The notes beneath the pieces were generated by a model. The model was given only the letters and a program-made list of their open reading frames with translations. It was not told the DNA's origin and did no database searches. A program made the translations under genes and the position numbers. Source: Epiperipatus broadwayi (lineage: Eukaryota; Onychophora; Udeonychophora; Euonychophora; Peripatidae). From it: 64,000 nt of DNA. This document shows, piece by piece, positions 47,490 to 59,600 of this stretch (the stretch's first letter is position 1; every line of letters starts with the position of its first letter). The DNA is taken from positions 477,001 to 541,000 of the forward strand of contig JAQFVV010006647.1 of NCBI GenBank assembly GCA_028023455.1. Reading direction: 5' to 3'.

Positions 47490-48179
47490 ATGGATCCGAA
47501 AGAAAGCCCAATATATTTTAAAAATCCCCAGTTAGTAGAAAAGGAGAAAGAAGTATCTGAGACACGAATGATGATGACAATGATGATGAATATGATGCAA
47601 GAGTTCAAAGCAGAATTGATAAAAGAACTCAAAGCAGAATTGAAGGAAGAAATTAGTCAGGTTAAAACAGAAATTAAAGAACTCAGAGCAGAAGTAAGAG
47701 AAATAAGATGTGAGATAACGGTAAAGGTAGAGAAGAACCAAGAAGTTATAGAGTTAGATTTAATTAAAGAAAGTCAGGAAGTTGAGGTCACGAAAGAGGT
47801 AGAAATTGAATTACAATCAGATAGTGTTGTGATAAATAAAGTAGACACAAATGTAGATCAAGAAATAGAAGAAAAACATAAGTTCAAGGTAGTAGATAGT
47901 GTAGAAAAGTTTTTACAAAAATTTAAAAAGGTTAAAGTAAACGTTCGCATTCGCTGTAGACGTAGATTTAAAACAAAGAGAAAGCGTAGAAAAAAATATT
48001 CCCAGATTGAAGTAATTCGGAGTTTGTCTAGGTATAAAGGTTTTCTGAGTTACGAAGTCGAGAACAGAACAGAAAGAGATAAAGCAATAAAATATAAAAA
48101 CGGAACCGATAAGAGAGGAAGGTTAGTTTATATTATAGAATTTGTAGAAAGAAAGAAGGAACCGCCTGACATAGCTTAA
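47490..48179 (+). CDS. Lone Gag-like coiled-coil/Arg-rich protein, 229 aa
   Basis: The start ATG at 47,490 has A at -3 and G at +4; an upstream in-frame ATG at 47,469 would add 7 residues. In order the protein shows an acidic start (MDPKESP), a Met-rich run (about 27-36), and a charged heptad-type helix (about 37-80, with KELKAELKEE and EIKELRAEVREI) likely to form a coiled coil. A mixed acidic linker follows (80-130), then a strongly basic block (about 144-170, with RIRCRRRFKTKRKRRKK) suited to nucleic-acid binding, then a C-terminal module ending PPDIA. No zinc knuckle or protease motif is seen. It is probably a reduced Gag that multimerises and binds element RNA; the family is not recognised. 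It is intact, unlike other ORFs here. Confidence 0.75.
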   Translation: MDPKESPIYFKNPQLVEKEKEVSETRMMMTMMMNMMQEFKAELIKELKAELKEEISQVKTEIKELRAEVREIRCEITVKVEKNQEVIELDLIKESQEVEVTKEVEIELQSDSVVINKVDTNVDQEIEEKHKFKVVDSVEKFLQKFKKVKVNVRIRCRRRFKTKRKRRKKYSQIEVIRSLSRYKGFLSYEVENRTERDKAIKYKNGTDKRGRLVYIIEFVERKKEPPDIA

Positions 48180-48960
48180 AAGTTAGTAATCGGGCGGAAT
48201 AGTAAAGGAAATAAACAAAAAGGACCGGAAATGGACTATGAGTCTAATATAATTATTTTGACGTAGGTGAAAAGCCTGAATTAGAATTTCGCTATTTAAA
48301 ATGATGGATTGTTTTATCAAATAATAATAACAGAGGCTTCGCAAAATAAAAGATTTTTTTTCTCCACGCACATATTAATTACGGAAATGTTCGTAAATAA
48401 ACAATTCAAATAAATAAAAATCAATAAAATCAAGTTAAATAAAAGGGGTCAAATTAAGGATTTAGAAATAATATTTGTAGAATTAAATAAATGAATAAAA
48501 TAACGGAAATACATAAAATAAAAACAAGTTAAATAAATAAGTATAATATGTCTGTAGAAAATAAATAAAATATTCGTAGTAAAATAAAATAGTTTCTGAG
48601 TACATGCACGTTAATATATAAGTTAAAGTAATGGGTTAAAAGTAATATCGTAATATAAATAAATATGTAAATTGATGTCTGTGATAGTTTAGAATAGTAT
48701 TGTAAGATTAAATAAATAATATTTAAATAATGTTCGTAATGAATTTAAAAATCATATAAATGAAAGTCAATCTAAGTTGTATTAGGAGCGTATAAGGGTT
48801 CAAATCTAAAGGGATGAGGGTAGGATAGAAGTGTTTTAGTTAAGGTTAAGTTCAAAGCTCTCGACTGGATAAATTCTAGCACCCGTAACGGATTGGCTAG
48901 GATCATTCCTCTTTTAAAAAGCACACTGGCAACAACCAGAGTAAGTCGTACCTCATTTTC
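48180..48960 (+). other. Non-coding internal region of the 5.5 kb element
   Basis: Very AT-rich between 48,380 and 48,770 with stops in all frames. It shows no trace of pol. Confidence 0.6.
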
Positions 48961-49141
48961 CAAAGCGTAAGTCAGAAATGGACAGTTGAAAATTCCTGCC
49001 ATTGTAGCTGCTTAGTCAAAGTCCGATCAAGAGAATCGGCAATCGTTTTCCAGGGCGTAAGTCGAAAATGGACAGTTGAAATTCCTGCCATTTGCAGCCA
49101 CCTTTTCTTAGTCAAAGTCCGATCAAGAGAATCGGCAGCCG
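48961..49141 (+). repeat. Two 90-bp direct repeats with conserved small hairpins
   Basis: 48,961-49,050 and 49,051-49,141 share gcgtaagtc, aaatggacagttgaaa, ttcctgccatt and ttagtcaaagtccgatcaag agaatcggc. Each repeat contains CCGAT...ATCGG, able to form a short stem. They lie in the non-coding part of the element. A packaging or RNA-structure role is possible but inferred. Confidence 0.85.
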
Positions 49142-49376
49142 AAGCTTCATTTACAAAAGATCCCTGTGCCACAAATTTAGTTTGTCCTCGTGGTCATTAT
49201 CCAGGACGAATATTGTAAGCAATGTTACCAGCATAGAAAGAAGAAAAGCATAATTGGAGATTGCCCTTAGTATGGAAAGGAAAAGATATTAAAAAAAGGC
49301 AAACTTAGAAGGAATAATAAATTAATATTTAATGTTGTCAGAGATAAAATGGTCAAAAATGACGCATTTTACTCTC

Positions 49377-49390
49377 AAAAGGAAGGGCGG
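49377..49390 (+). other. Polypurine tract of the 5.5 kb element
   Basis: aaaaggaagggcgg sits directly before TGTAATG of the 3' LTR. Confidence 0.85.
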
Positions 49391-51015
49391 TGTAATGTAC
49401 CTATATTGATATAGGCACATATAATTTTTATCTAAAATTATTATTAAAGTAATCTTTCATAAAAGAAAAACATAAAATTAAATGTTGAAGAATTTATTGC
49501 AGCTTGTTTTCGAAAAAGATAAGAATTAAATAGTTTTTTTGTTAGTATTCGTAAAAATATAATTTGAGAAAGTTAAGACATGCAAATCTCTTTTCATTCA
49601 ATTTTAATTAAAGAAAAAATAATGTTAAAACTAAATAGTAAATTGTATTAAAAATATATGTGCGTATATATGTACATTTGTAAATATATAAAATGTATGT
49701 GAAAGTTAGGGAAAAACATGGCAATGGCTATTAGATATTAATTAATATAAAACAATACATTTTTGCATGGCTATTACTAATTAAGCAATCTTTCAAAACA
49801 CGCTTATCAAAGGATTAATTGATAAGGAATTTGACAACAGATCTTTGCCGGAGATATCAGAAAGACAACACGTTGCAGATATAAATAGACCTTTTTTATC
49901 GGACAGTCATTCATTCCACAAATTAATTGAGTTGAGACAATCAGTTCACAAAATTATTGAGAGAGTGCAGTTCGGAAATTAATTGAGTCAGTTAACAAAC
50001 AAAATGCAGTGCTGAGAAGATTTTGGGAACGCACGTTTAACTCCAGCCCAGATGTCCGATGAAAACAGCAGATCTGCCCGTGAAATAATGTCAGCTTAAC
50101 ATCGTAGAAAATCTCCGTCCGTATCTAATTGTCTTCGATAGCAATAATCGTGAAAATCAGGAAACTCAGCAAGGAAACGTCCCAGCCGGCTGGTAAGCAT
50201 TTATAATGGAAATATCCTCACCGAAAGCAGCCTCCAAAGAACAAAATTCTACATCAACATTCAAAATCCTAGGTAAAACATTTGCTTATTTTCGTTATAC
50301 TGTAATAGCCATTGCATTTCATTAATTCGTGCGAATCCTCCAAGAGTCTAATTATATGAACTCGATATCATACATAAATGAACTATTGATGTGTGTGATT
50401 AAATTTCAAATGCTATGTAATACTTTAATATTATTATGTGTGTGCATGAGTTAATATGTGCGTGATCCTTATATCAATATTATTAGTTAAATTAGATAAA
50501 TACCAGTGTTTTGTTATGAAAGTAAATAAGAATATTTAAACTAGTTTAGAAATGTCAATTTAAAATATGCGTGAGTTTTATTAGAATTATAAAATGTTTA
50601 AATTTAGAAAATAAATGTTAGTTAATAAATTATCTTTAAAATTAAACTTTATTTGTCGGTCAATTCTTTTTAACAAATTCTTTATCAAGTCTTTTAACCA
50701 CTAATTAAATATAATCTATTAGTGATTACAAACAGCTGAGCTAGTCGTGGATTTAGGCATTGAGTTAGTGGCCATTGCTTAAAGTGCGTTATTTATTCAT
50801 CCTTGAATAGATAGCTGGTGCCCGTGTTTATACACAAACAAAAAAAGTGCTTTGAACTTGGTGTTGAACTCAACAGTCGAGAAGAAGTTATGTCCTGGAA
50901 ATGTAACGTTAGTTATATACTTTATAGCTATCGTTTGGGCATACATACTCTCCGAGTATGTTCTTCTCTGCCTAAGAGGCCGGTGTTTCGAATACACATA
51001 TTCGAATACGGTTCA
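49391..51015 (+). repeat. 3' LTR of the 5.5 kb element
   Basis: It starts TGTAATGTACC, ends ACGGTTCA and is followed by atatatatag. It lacks 13 bp present in the 5' LTR near 45,810. Confidence 0.95.
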
Positions 51016-52020
51016 ATATATATATAGTACAAGTGAGTTGGCAAAGGTTAATATTTAAAAGGTAAAAAAAATTTAGAAGTACTATTTGATTTTTTTAATG
51101 TAATTGATTTTTTTAGATATGTACAACAAAAGATATTTGTATTTGATATTATCTATTTAATTATGTTAAAATTGAGGGGAATAGAAATGCATACAGATTG
51201 TCTATCCAGATAAATAAAAGAAAGACATTCCAAACACAAATTATTACTAGCTGAGTAATATACTTCTAATGCTAATTAAGGATGGCTGAAATAATTTATA
51301 GAAAACATAACTTCATAGCTAAAAATAATAAGGAATGTACATGATTATCAACTTGTATTTTGATAATAAAACAAATGATAAAAAATTTGTGTAGAAAATT
51401 TCAAAACTGGTCAAGAATATAAAAAGAAGAAAACAACTGCAAAGAGGGTCTTTTCTTGTTTTTTTCTCTTGGCTGGCAGTTTCCATGAGTTCTGGATCAT
51501 TTCTCTATCCAAGACTTTTCATATGCTGAACTAATTTGTCATGCAGGAGTGGAAACTGGAACATTTGCAGACACCTTTCACCATAAAGAGGTCACTTCAA
51601 AAATCTTTTGAGTCCAGCCTTAAAGCAGATCAAGTTAACATACCAATGAGCCCATCAACATAAAAACCATGCATGGCATAATCAATGATCCATATAACAC
51701 CAAGGAATTTACTAGTAAGATATTATTCATACTATAATTCATGACTAATTCCATATGTTAGCAAATCAAACTAACTATAAACTTATAATACCAATAAATA
51801 GACATTCACAGTTTTATTATTCAAGTAACTTTCATTTATGGCTGATTAGAGAATTGATATAAGAACTGTTTGAATTAATTATTTGATTAACATTATTATC
51901 TGGATGAGCATGTGTAAGTTCTTTCCAATTTATTAATAATTTTTGTTTAAATGTTTTAATTTGTCTTAAAATATTTACCTTTAATGTCAAATTTTCACTG
52001 TACATTCTTAATTTTAATAC
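51016..52020. other. AT-rich non-coding DNA
   Basis: No gene recognised. 51,430-51,720 is slightly richer in GC without an ORF. Confidence 0.45.
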
Positions 52021-52226
52021 ATATACAAGGGATGTGCAGACATCTCTACTATGTAATAACTGAAATATAGGCTTATTATATACCTGTATCAATATATGTA
52101 ATATATAGGGTATATAAGCACAGACTTTCACATGACTCTATATATTACATATATTGATACAGGTATATAATAAGCCTGTATTTCAGTTATTACATAATAG
52201 AAATGTCTGCCCATCCCTTGTTTATG
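52021..52226. repeat. Palindrome at the edge of repeat X, 86-bp arms
   Basis: 52,021-52,106 pairs with 52,141-52,226 with about five mismatches around a 34-nt centre. Each arm is the X junction segment (tattacatatattgatacag, gtatataataagcct, ttcagttattacata). The left X fragment is therefore inverted relative to the right copy. Confidence 0.9.
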
Positions 52227-52668
52227 TATTAAATGGATTATGACCTTACATGAGGGGTCAGATTGACTTTAGGTCAACATGGGTGGACAAGAATCTCAGC
52301 CTCAGGGTGGCCTTTGAGCATTCCATCATAAGAATTTTCAATTGGATGGATGATTGAAGAGTTGGAGGGTGAAGTGGATTAAAGCCTGTCCATTAAAGTA
52401 TGAATATTGGCTATCTTAAAATATATCTGAGCACTTATTGCATATATGTGTAGAGATGATAATCTGGACCAATTGATGATCGCTGGTTTAGCATGAAATA
52501 CATATATTGGTGATTATTTACCTTTTCAACACATATGTGTTCATGTGTATCAGTGACATGAGATAGGGTGGTGAGTGGTGGGTCATGTGAAATTCTCTGC
52601 TCATATAGCCTATATATTACATATATTGATAAAGGTATATAATAAGCCTGTATTTCAGTTCTTAATTT
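52141..52668 (+). repeat. Dispersed repeat X, copy 2, with start of a further unit
   Basis: It matches 10,283-10,710 along its length, then at 52,582 re-enters the junction segment (catatattgataaaggtata). X units can therefore lie head to tail as well as head to head. No ORF. Confidence 0.85.
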
Positions 52669-53215
52669 CAGTTTATTAGATTTTATTTTAAAGCTGTAAA
52701 AAATGTATAAATTACTTATGCCAACATGTTCATTTAATATATGAATGCTGGGAAAAATTCTTAAAAAATATTACATTTAATTATTTACTGTGAAAATAAT
52801 TATACAGTGGTATCAGTGGGTCTACAGACATGGCACCCTTTTAAATAAATAATTTTATTGATTCTGTAGGCAATTTGTATTGAGATAAAAATATTAGGTC
52901 AGTTAATCAGGAAATATAACTGTGTTTTAGAACTATCTGAATTCATACATGATTGGAATATTCTTTTTTTAATAGTTTGATTAACTAGCACATTATAGTG
53001 CATAAAACAAGACTTAATCTATCTGAAACTGGTACATTGATTATAAAAAGTTTTTGACTTTTAAAGATATCATTTATGATAACCTTAAAAATTGTAAAGT
53101 TCAGATTGAAGTTTTAAAAAATTTTGTGATCATTTAATTAGCCATAAAAACAATGTAAAACTTATTTTAATGTGATTAAATTACATCAAAATTATTTTGT
53201 GCAACTTTATAAGAT
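52669..53215. other. AT-rich non-coding DNA
   Basis: No feature recognised. Confidence 0.45.
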
Positions 53216-53596
53216 TTAGTAGTTCCCACCCTGTGGTAAATGTACACCTAGAGGTACATTGGAGGACCAGTTGGGGGTGTGTGAAAATAATATTGGTAAT
53301 AGTAAAAATAACACTCACAAAAAGTTAAAATAACACAAAAACAAAATTATAGAATTTTGGTTTATAAAGAGGACTTAATGTGAAGCAAGTCTAAAGACAT
53401 TTTTCATGTGTCCTTCCCCTCTTCACCAAAACTATCACTGTGATTGAAAGCAGTCCACCATTTTAGTATAAGATTGAGTGTCAAGTGAGTAATGTGTATT
53501 AATAGGTTTAGATCATTCATAATCAATGGGTGTGTGAAAGAAAAAAAGCTAATCAAGGGATATGTGAAAGATATAAAGATGGGATCTGCTTGTTTA
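53216..53596. mobile_element. hAT-like MITE, decayed
   Basis: The left end tagtagttcccaccctgtgg resembles the hAT terminus CAGTGGTTCCCAACCTGTGG, followed by tacacctagaggtacattgg as in many hAT families. The right end (gggatatgtgaaag...gatgggatctgctt) resembles the inverse. The 8-bp target duplication is not clear. A frame on the minus strand (53,404-53,628) is not a transposase. Confidence 0.65.
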
Positions 53597-54389
53597 AATA
53601 ACAAAGAAATGATCTTACCTTTGATCAATTAAAAATTTAGAATTAAAATCAGCTACTTTGAAATTGGGAAATAAATTATATGTTTATCAGAATTACATTA
53701 TTTAGAAACATTTTAATAATATTGAAAAGTATTAAGAAAATTATAGCGATTTTGTCAAGCTTGAATCTAAACAAATAAGTAAATAGTCAAAACAACTGAC
53801 ATTGGTGTCTTCCATAACCTTTTTTAGAAGAATATTGAAGGAGAAGGCAATTCTCACCTGGCATTCCAATTGCTTTGTGGTAAGACTTTGAACACCTTTT
53901 ATCTCTTTGTTTTATCTTCATCTAACAATAACTAGGTACAATATATATTGATTGATTAATCTTGAATAATTACACAAATAAACTATGGTCTCATTTTCTG
54001 AAATAAGTATACTATGTCCTATTAAAAGATGAAAAAACTCAAATTTATTTTATTGGATTTGAACCCAAATCATAGTTCATGCCTAGTGAATATACTCCCA
54101 CAGTTCCATTAAATCAAGTAAAATGAAATAAATAACTAAAATGATATGTAGTGTATTTTTTAGACTTACTATCATATTTGTAATATACATTTTTTCTTAA
54201 AAAACTTTTCAATCAATTTGCCAAATCTATTTTGGCTTATAATTGTGAAATATAGATTTTTAATTCAAGAACTGCAAGTATAGAAGCCATCATAATAAGA
54301 ACTGATAATACTGTCAGAAGTTGTATCAGAAAGGTAAGCATAAAAATTAAACTTACTAGAAATTAAAATTCCAAATTTCAACAGCAACA
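53597..54389. other. AT-rich non-coding DNA
   Basis: A degenerate B-box-like ggatttgaaccc (minus sense) near 54,056 hints at a SINE scrap. Nothing else was recognised. Confidence 0.4.
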
Positions 54390-54459
54390 TGGTGTCAGAA
54401 GAAAAGATAATGCTCTAAATAGCACCAAAATTATTGACAGCGTACAAAGCACAAGAAAC

Positions 54460-56079
54460 CTAGAAAAAAAAACATATGCAGATGTTACTAAATTAGAGTA
54501 CAAATCAAGAAATAAAAAAAACCAATCCAACTTTTATGCAGAGTCCAAAATTTAAAAAATAAATCAAACGGAGATTAATGCATTAGACCTCGATAGCAGT
54601 GATAACCGCGAGCCCCCAGCAGTCACATGGACACAGCAAGAATTACAAATAATTAACACAGATTTTAACAGCACGATCTCAATAAAAGTTTTTAATTCTT
54701 TTAAAAAAATTATCTCACAAAAATCGATAGTAATAGCAGCAACAGACAACAGTTTAAACCTATATAAATTCCCAAGAAAACTGTTGTATGAGGAATTAAT
54801 GCAAAACAGAACATGGGAATCGATATTAAGTATCAGAGAGCACCCCAAGTCGACATACTTAGCCCTAGAATTTTTTAATAAGTATCAAAAAACTACATTT
54901 CAAAACCTGATAAAAAGTCTAAGAAATTATGCCCTGATAACTGTCTATAAAAATCCCCAAATTACATCACTGGAACTATCGGAAATACATACTTTGGATA
55001 TAACATTCAAGATTTTCAAAGTATAATGCAACAATACGGTAAAATAATCTACTTGAAAAGGATATATCTAAGTAACACACTGTTTTACAGCAATAGCTTT
55101 CACTTTAAAATCAAACTGAATCACAATGTAACATCAGACAGTATACTAACACAGATAATTGATCAAGTCACTATACAAAACATTTATATAAAAGGAAAGA
55201 AGCTTCAATGCTTTTCATGTGGAAAACATGAACACCTAAAAATACACTGTGATAAAAAAAAACATTGAGAACCACACAAATACAAATTAACAGAAAATGA
55301 CAAAAAGCACAGAACAGACAATGAAAGCCTCTCAGCATACAGAAACTTACAATCAGAAAACAAAAAATCATCACCTTCAAAAGAAGGATATAGGCAAAGA
55401 TATAAAAATTAGAGAACAACTTTCAGATTCACACATTAAAAAAAATAAAAGTCATCTGCCAGACCAAATCACTAGCAAAGTCAGTGATAAGAAAGAAGAC
55501 AAAGAAACAAAATACCCTAATAATGACAATATCAAACATAATCAAATACGAACAGCAAAAACAATAGAAATTGAAAGCAAAACCTTAACTTAATTGACAC
55601 AAACAATACAAACAAGTTTGCCCAAAATAATCCAAGGAAAGACAGAATCAAAAAGAAGAACAGGAAGCCGATCAAAAAAAAGATAAACATTCCAAAAAAA
55701 GTCAAGACCAGAAATCTTATCTTAGACAACCTCAAACAAGTGTGCCAATCAAATGATGGTCTCGAAGAAAAAGTGGAGCTAGATTGTGAGAATAAAACAA
55801 GAACAATTACAAATGGTCAATCAAGATGTAGATACAAACACATATACTTTGAGCAATACTAATGAAATCATAAATCAAGGTGACTGGAATAAAAGATTTA
55901 AGCCCATCATTAAAAAACCAAGAAAGGAAGCCAGATTTATCTATGCCATGAGAGAGAAATTACTAAATTTCTTGCCCACAAATGCATATATATATATATC
56001 TGCAAAGTGTGCAAAGAAAATGCCAACATACCTGACAATATGGGTTGTTCAAACAATAGATAAGCTTTATAGACATTAA
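54460..56079 (+). pseudogene. Decayed retroelement ORF1/Gag-like region with CCHC knuckle
   Basis: It begins around KTYADVTK (54,470), a start often seen in non-LTR ORF1 proteins, followed by a stop and about 145 codons of open frame to 55,026 (with AVTWTQQEL, IREHPKSTYLALEF). After a +1 shift it continues from 55,026 to 55,267 and ends in a zinc knuckle CFSCGKHEHLKIHC (CX2CX4HX4C). A Lys/Thr/Gln-rich, shifted segment follows (55,297-55,593). A last open part (55,786-56,079) contains FIYAMREKLLNFLPTNA. It is a nucleic-acid-binding ORF1 or Gag of a retroelement, with several frameshifts. No RT follows. Confidence 0.6.
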
Positions 56080-56219
56080 ATGGTTCAAATAAATGAACAA
56101 CATCTGGATTAAACTGATAGATAATCTTTGGATAAACATCTATAGAGATCATACAAATTTAAATCAGGTAACAATAAGTTGATTGGACAACAGGGAGATA
56201 AAAACATAAAAATAATAAA

Positions 56220-56280
56220 CAAAAGTTCAGAGTAGGATTTGAACCCACAAAGAAATGAACATATTCAAAACATAGCTCAA
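56220..56280 (-). other. Degenerate tRNA-like B-box scrap
   Basis: gtaggatttgaacccac, read in reverse, is B-box-like (GTGGGTTCAAATCCTAC). No A box or acceptor stem is convincing, so a SINE remnant is likelier than a tRNA. Confidence 0.35.
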
Positions 56281-56477
56281 CATATTAATTTTTGTTATTG
56301 AGATTATTTGATCAATATATAAAAGAACATGAAAACGTAATTATAATCAATGTAACATCTTTTATATTGAAACTGATTTCTTTGACATATGTATTCTCTT
56401 ACATGAAACTATATATATATATTGATTTGAATATTACATATATTTTAGAAAGAATGCAGACATCAAACTTAATTTAT

Positions 56478-56479
<2 letters not shown>

Positions 56480-56522
<43 letters not shown>
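56480..56522. repeat. (AT)n microsatellite
   Basis: About 21 AT units. The apparent Tyr-Ile peptide across it is an artefact. Confidence 0.95.
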
Positions 56523-56527
<5 letters not shown>

Positions 56528-56639
56528 GCATAATAGCCCCAACCCCAGACTGATTTCTGCTACTGGCTTCCTCAGTGAGGTGCTAGGATATTCATGCATT
56601 AGATCATATATTGTAATGGTCAAAACTCATCTATCTTGC

Positions 56640-59600
56640 TAATACACTGCAGAATTTAAACCCTAGAATGGAACTCAGCACTAAGAAGGGTCACCTCCCA
56701 GAAATCCCAAGTTTGAATCCAAGTCTAAGCTTCATAGCACCATCTGCATGATAACACATCTGATGCTACTAATAGTATAATTTCTTACTGGTGTCGGTGG
56801 TCAGGGAGAAACAAGAGACCCTAAATTTAAAATTGCCCTAGGTTCATCTAACAATAACTTATAAATGTGCCCAAGATAAGCCTAATATGGTATGTAACTT
56901 AGATTGCACCCCAAATAAATAAATAAAAGAAATGAATTTAAATATAATATTTATTACTCATATTATAGATAAGTAATGTTAGCTATATGGATTTGATAGC
57001 AATAAAGAAAATAAATGACATTTCTGGTACTTTGTACTTGGTGTCTAAAATTCAGCAACACTTTAAGTATGTGCGAGCTACTTAAAGTATTAAAGAACTT
57101 TAATGACCTAAAACTAATTAAAATTGAAAGGGAAATCTTAAATTAAATAGAGAGTCACTCACAAATTGTTGAGCTAAATTATAAGATAGAGCTATACTGA
57201 ATGTAATTGGAATTATTTAATAATAACTACTAGGGTAGTATACGGTGGTGCCAGTGAGATATAATGCCAAGGATGGAGTGCAGTATGTTGATAGCATGAC
57301 TTTATAAAGAAAACAAAATGAATGAATAATTGGGTTTGGGTAGGCAGTTCACCATTTATCCAGGACATCTCTAGTCCTTACACAGCTCAAGCCTGGACCA
57401 AACCCAGGAGCTTCAAAACTGTGGGGATGTATGCGATATAATTTCCATGCGAGACATTTATATCACACACTACTGGGAATTGTGGAGTAAATAGGGGCAT
57501 GGATTTAACTGTTGATGACATTGGGAAAATAGTAAAGTAAGTTTCCACCCCACCACATTCACTAGCAATACACAATTAAATTTAAAATATATATTCTTAA
57601 TAAAAAAAAGGGCAGCTCATTAATGGTCAGAATAGCTCTCTCCAAAATTTATTATTTTAACAGCCAGCATACTCTCAATGAAACTTATATAAATAAACAT
57701 AATTATTTTAATATAATTTCTGTAACATGTAAAATAAATACATTTTATAATCATATAATGAATAGGGAGGGGAATGTATGTTTACTGTTTAATAAATTAA
57801 TATGGCAACCAAGCATTTGTAAAACTTCCCTATGCAACTCGCACACACCTGAAGGGATTAATTAAAATACTTCACATTATAATAAGGAATTTAAATAAAA
57901 CATTATACATATACATAAAAGAAAATTAACCCAAGCAGAAGTTCAACATGCATTAATAGAAAATTTAAAATAAATACATAAATATGAAATATAAGATAAA
58001 AGGGTAGCTATAGCTTGAAAGATTCATGAGATCTCAGGTTAACCCTTGTTACCTTACTCTGAAAGATCAGTTTGTGGGCATTTCCAACTTTGAAAATAGA
58101 GTTCTTGTGCAACTTTAATTTTCTTCAGGTTTATAGATTTGTTGGGCACCAGCAGCATTCAATATGTAGATTTCAAGAGCAGCATTATTTGGGATGATTC
58201 TCTCGGGGTTTGATAGCCCAATGACAGGACATCGGATGGTGAATGACAGGTGGCAAAGAAGGCATTTTCCAAGGGAAGACATCACCCTGCCTTTTACCCC
58301 ATCATTCTAAGGTTGACTATTTCAAGAATTGATTGATAAAGTTCACTTCCCATTGAGAATCCATTAAGGTGATTTCTTTCTTTATAAATAAAATTAAGAC
58401 TTAAACCAAAAAAGTAAACAGGTAAGTCTGATAACGCAAATAAGCATAGATAATCAGAAAATATGAATAATATCAGGATAATAATTATATCCGAATACAG
58501 AATAAACTCTTGCTATCACAATATGAATAAGTCTAATAATCTTTTTTAACAATAATCAATCAGCCCTATTTATATGTTCCCTGATTATACAATTTTAACC
58601 CTGCGGTGATAAAACCCATTAACTAAAATTATTAATCAAATTGGAAAACAAGGAATGCACTTTTTAATTAAATTTTATTATACTCACATTCCCAGATTTT
58701 CCAATCCAATTTAATTAATCAAATTTGCTCGTTAACTCTGTTATCTTAATAAAAAATCTACTAGTGAAACTGGCATCAGCATGTTAAAATTAGCCACTAT
58801 TGTTCTCTTTCCCCACTCTCATTGATTTGAAAAAAATGGCATGATTTTAAAAGCTAAAGTACAAAATTTATTTACAACTTTTTTAAAAAAATTTAATGTT
58901 TAAAATCTATTTATAAGTGATATTATTTTAAAATAAATGAAAATAAATATAATGAATGTAATATCCCTAAATAAACAGATTTAAATAAGCAAACTTTAAA
59001 CAACAAAATATTTTCATAACTCTTAAAATATTATCGTAGTATGTGTGTAGATGAGAACATGTGACCTACTTTTGTTGAATGAGTATATATGTAAATATAC
59101 TCAATGGTTTAAAAATAAAACCATTAAGAAAAAATTTAATTGTTATAAAACCCATAGGTGCCCCATTAGAAATATAAATTTAGACAGGATTTCGGTAAAT
59201 ATATGCAGTATGCACACAATAGGCTAAAATTAGGGTTTGAAATAAGACATGAGGGTAGGTGATAGGGAGACAAGGTGAAACTAAGATTTGCAAGGCATAT
59301 CTTACTGTTTCAATATATATATTTGTTCTATCATTTTTTACCCACTCCTCCATCCCATCTAAATTTAAACTCTCAATATTGGACTGTGTGTGTATAATAG
59401 TATTAGTTATATATATAAAAGCTTGTTAAATATGCCTCATGCACACACACTCCAATATGAGATACAATGCACTAAAAATAATTTATTAAATTTAGAATAT
59501 TTAATATTTTGCGTTAATTATTATTTAGGTCAAAGTTATATAACATTTTAATTTATAAAATCTAAACTTTGTTTTTAACCTTTTAAATTTTTAAATGTAT

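Larger units (their letters stand above)
45487..51015 (+). mobile_element. Non-autonomous LTR retrotransposon, 5.5 kb, 1.6 kb LTRs
   Basis: LTRs at 45,487-47,124 (1638 bp) and 49,391-51,015 (1625 bp) differ by one 13-bp indel and fewer than 20 substitutions, about 1%. A primer-binding site and polypurine tract are in place. Only 2.27 kb separates the LTRs. It holds one ORF of 229 codons and non-coding sequence; no protease, RT, RNase H or integrase motif is visible. It must be mobilised by an autonomous relative. It is inserted in an (AT)n tract, with ATATA on both sides that cannot be told from the microsatellite. Confidence 0.93.

Noticed and set aside
47532-47741. Minus-strand opening opposite the 229-codon ORF
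   Set aside because: His/Phe-rich antisense shadow of the coiled-coil coding frame.
55171-55735. Minus-strand hydrophobic frames (Phe/Leu-rich)
   Set aside because: They are the reverse of a Lys-rich A-rich region and carry no membrane-protein logic.
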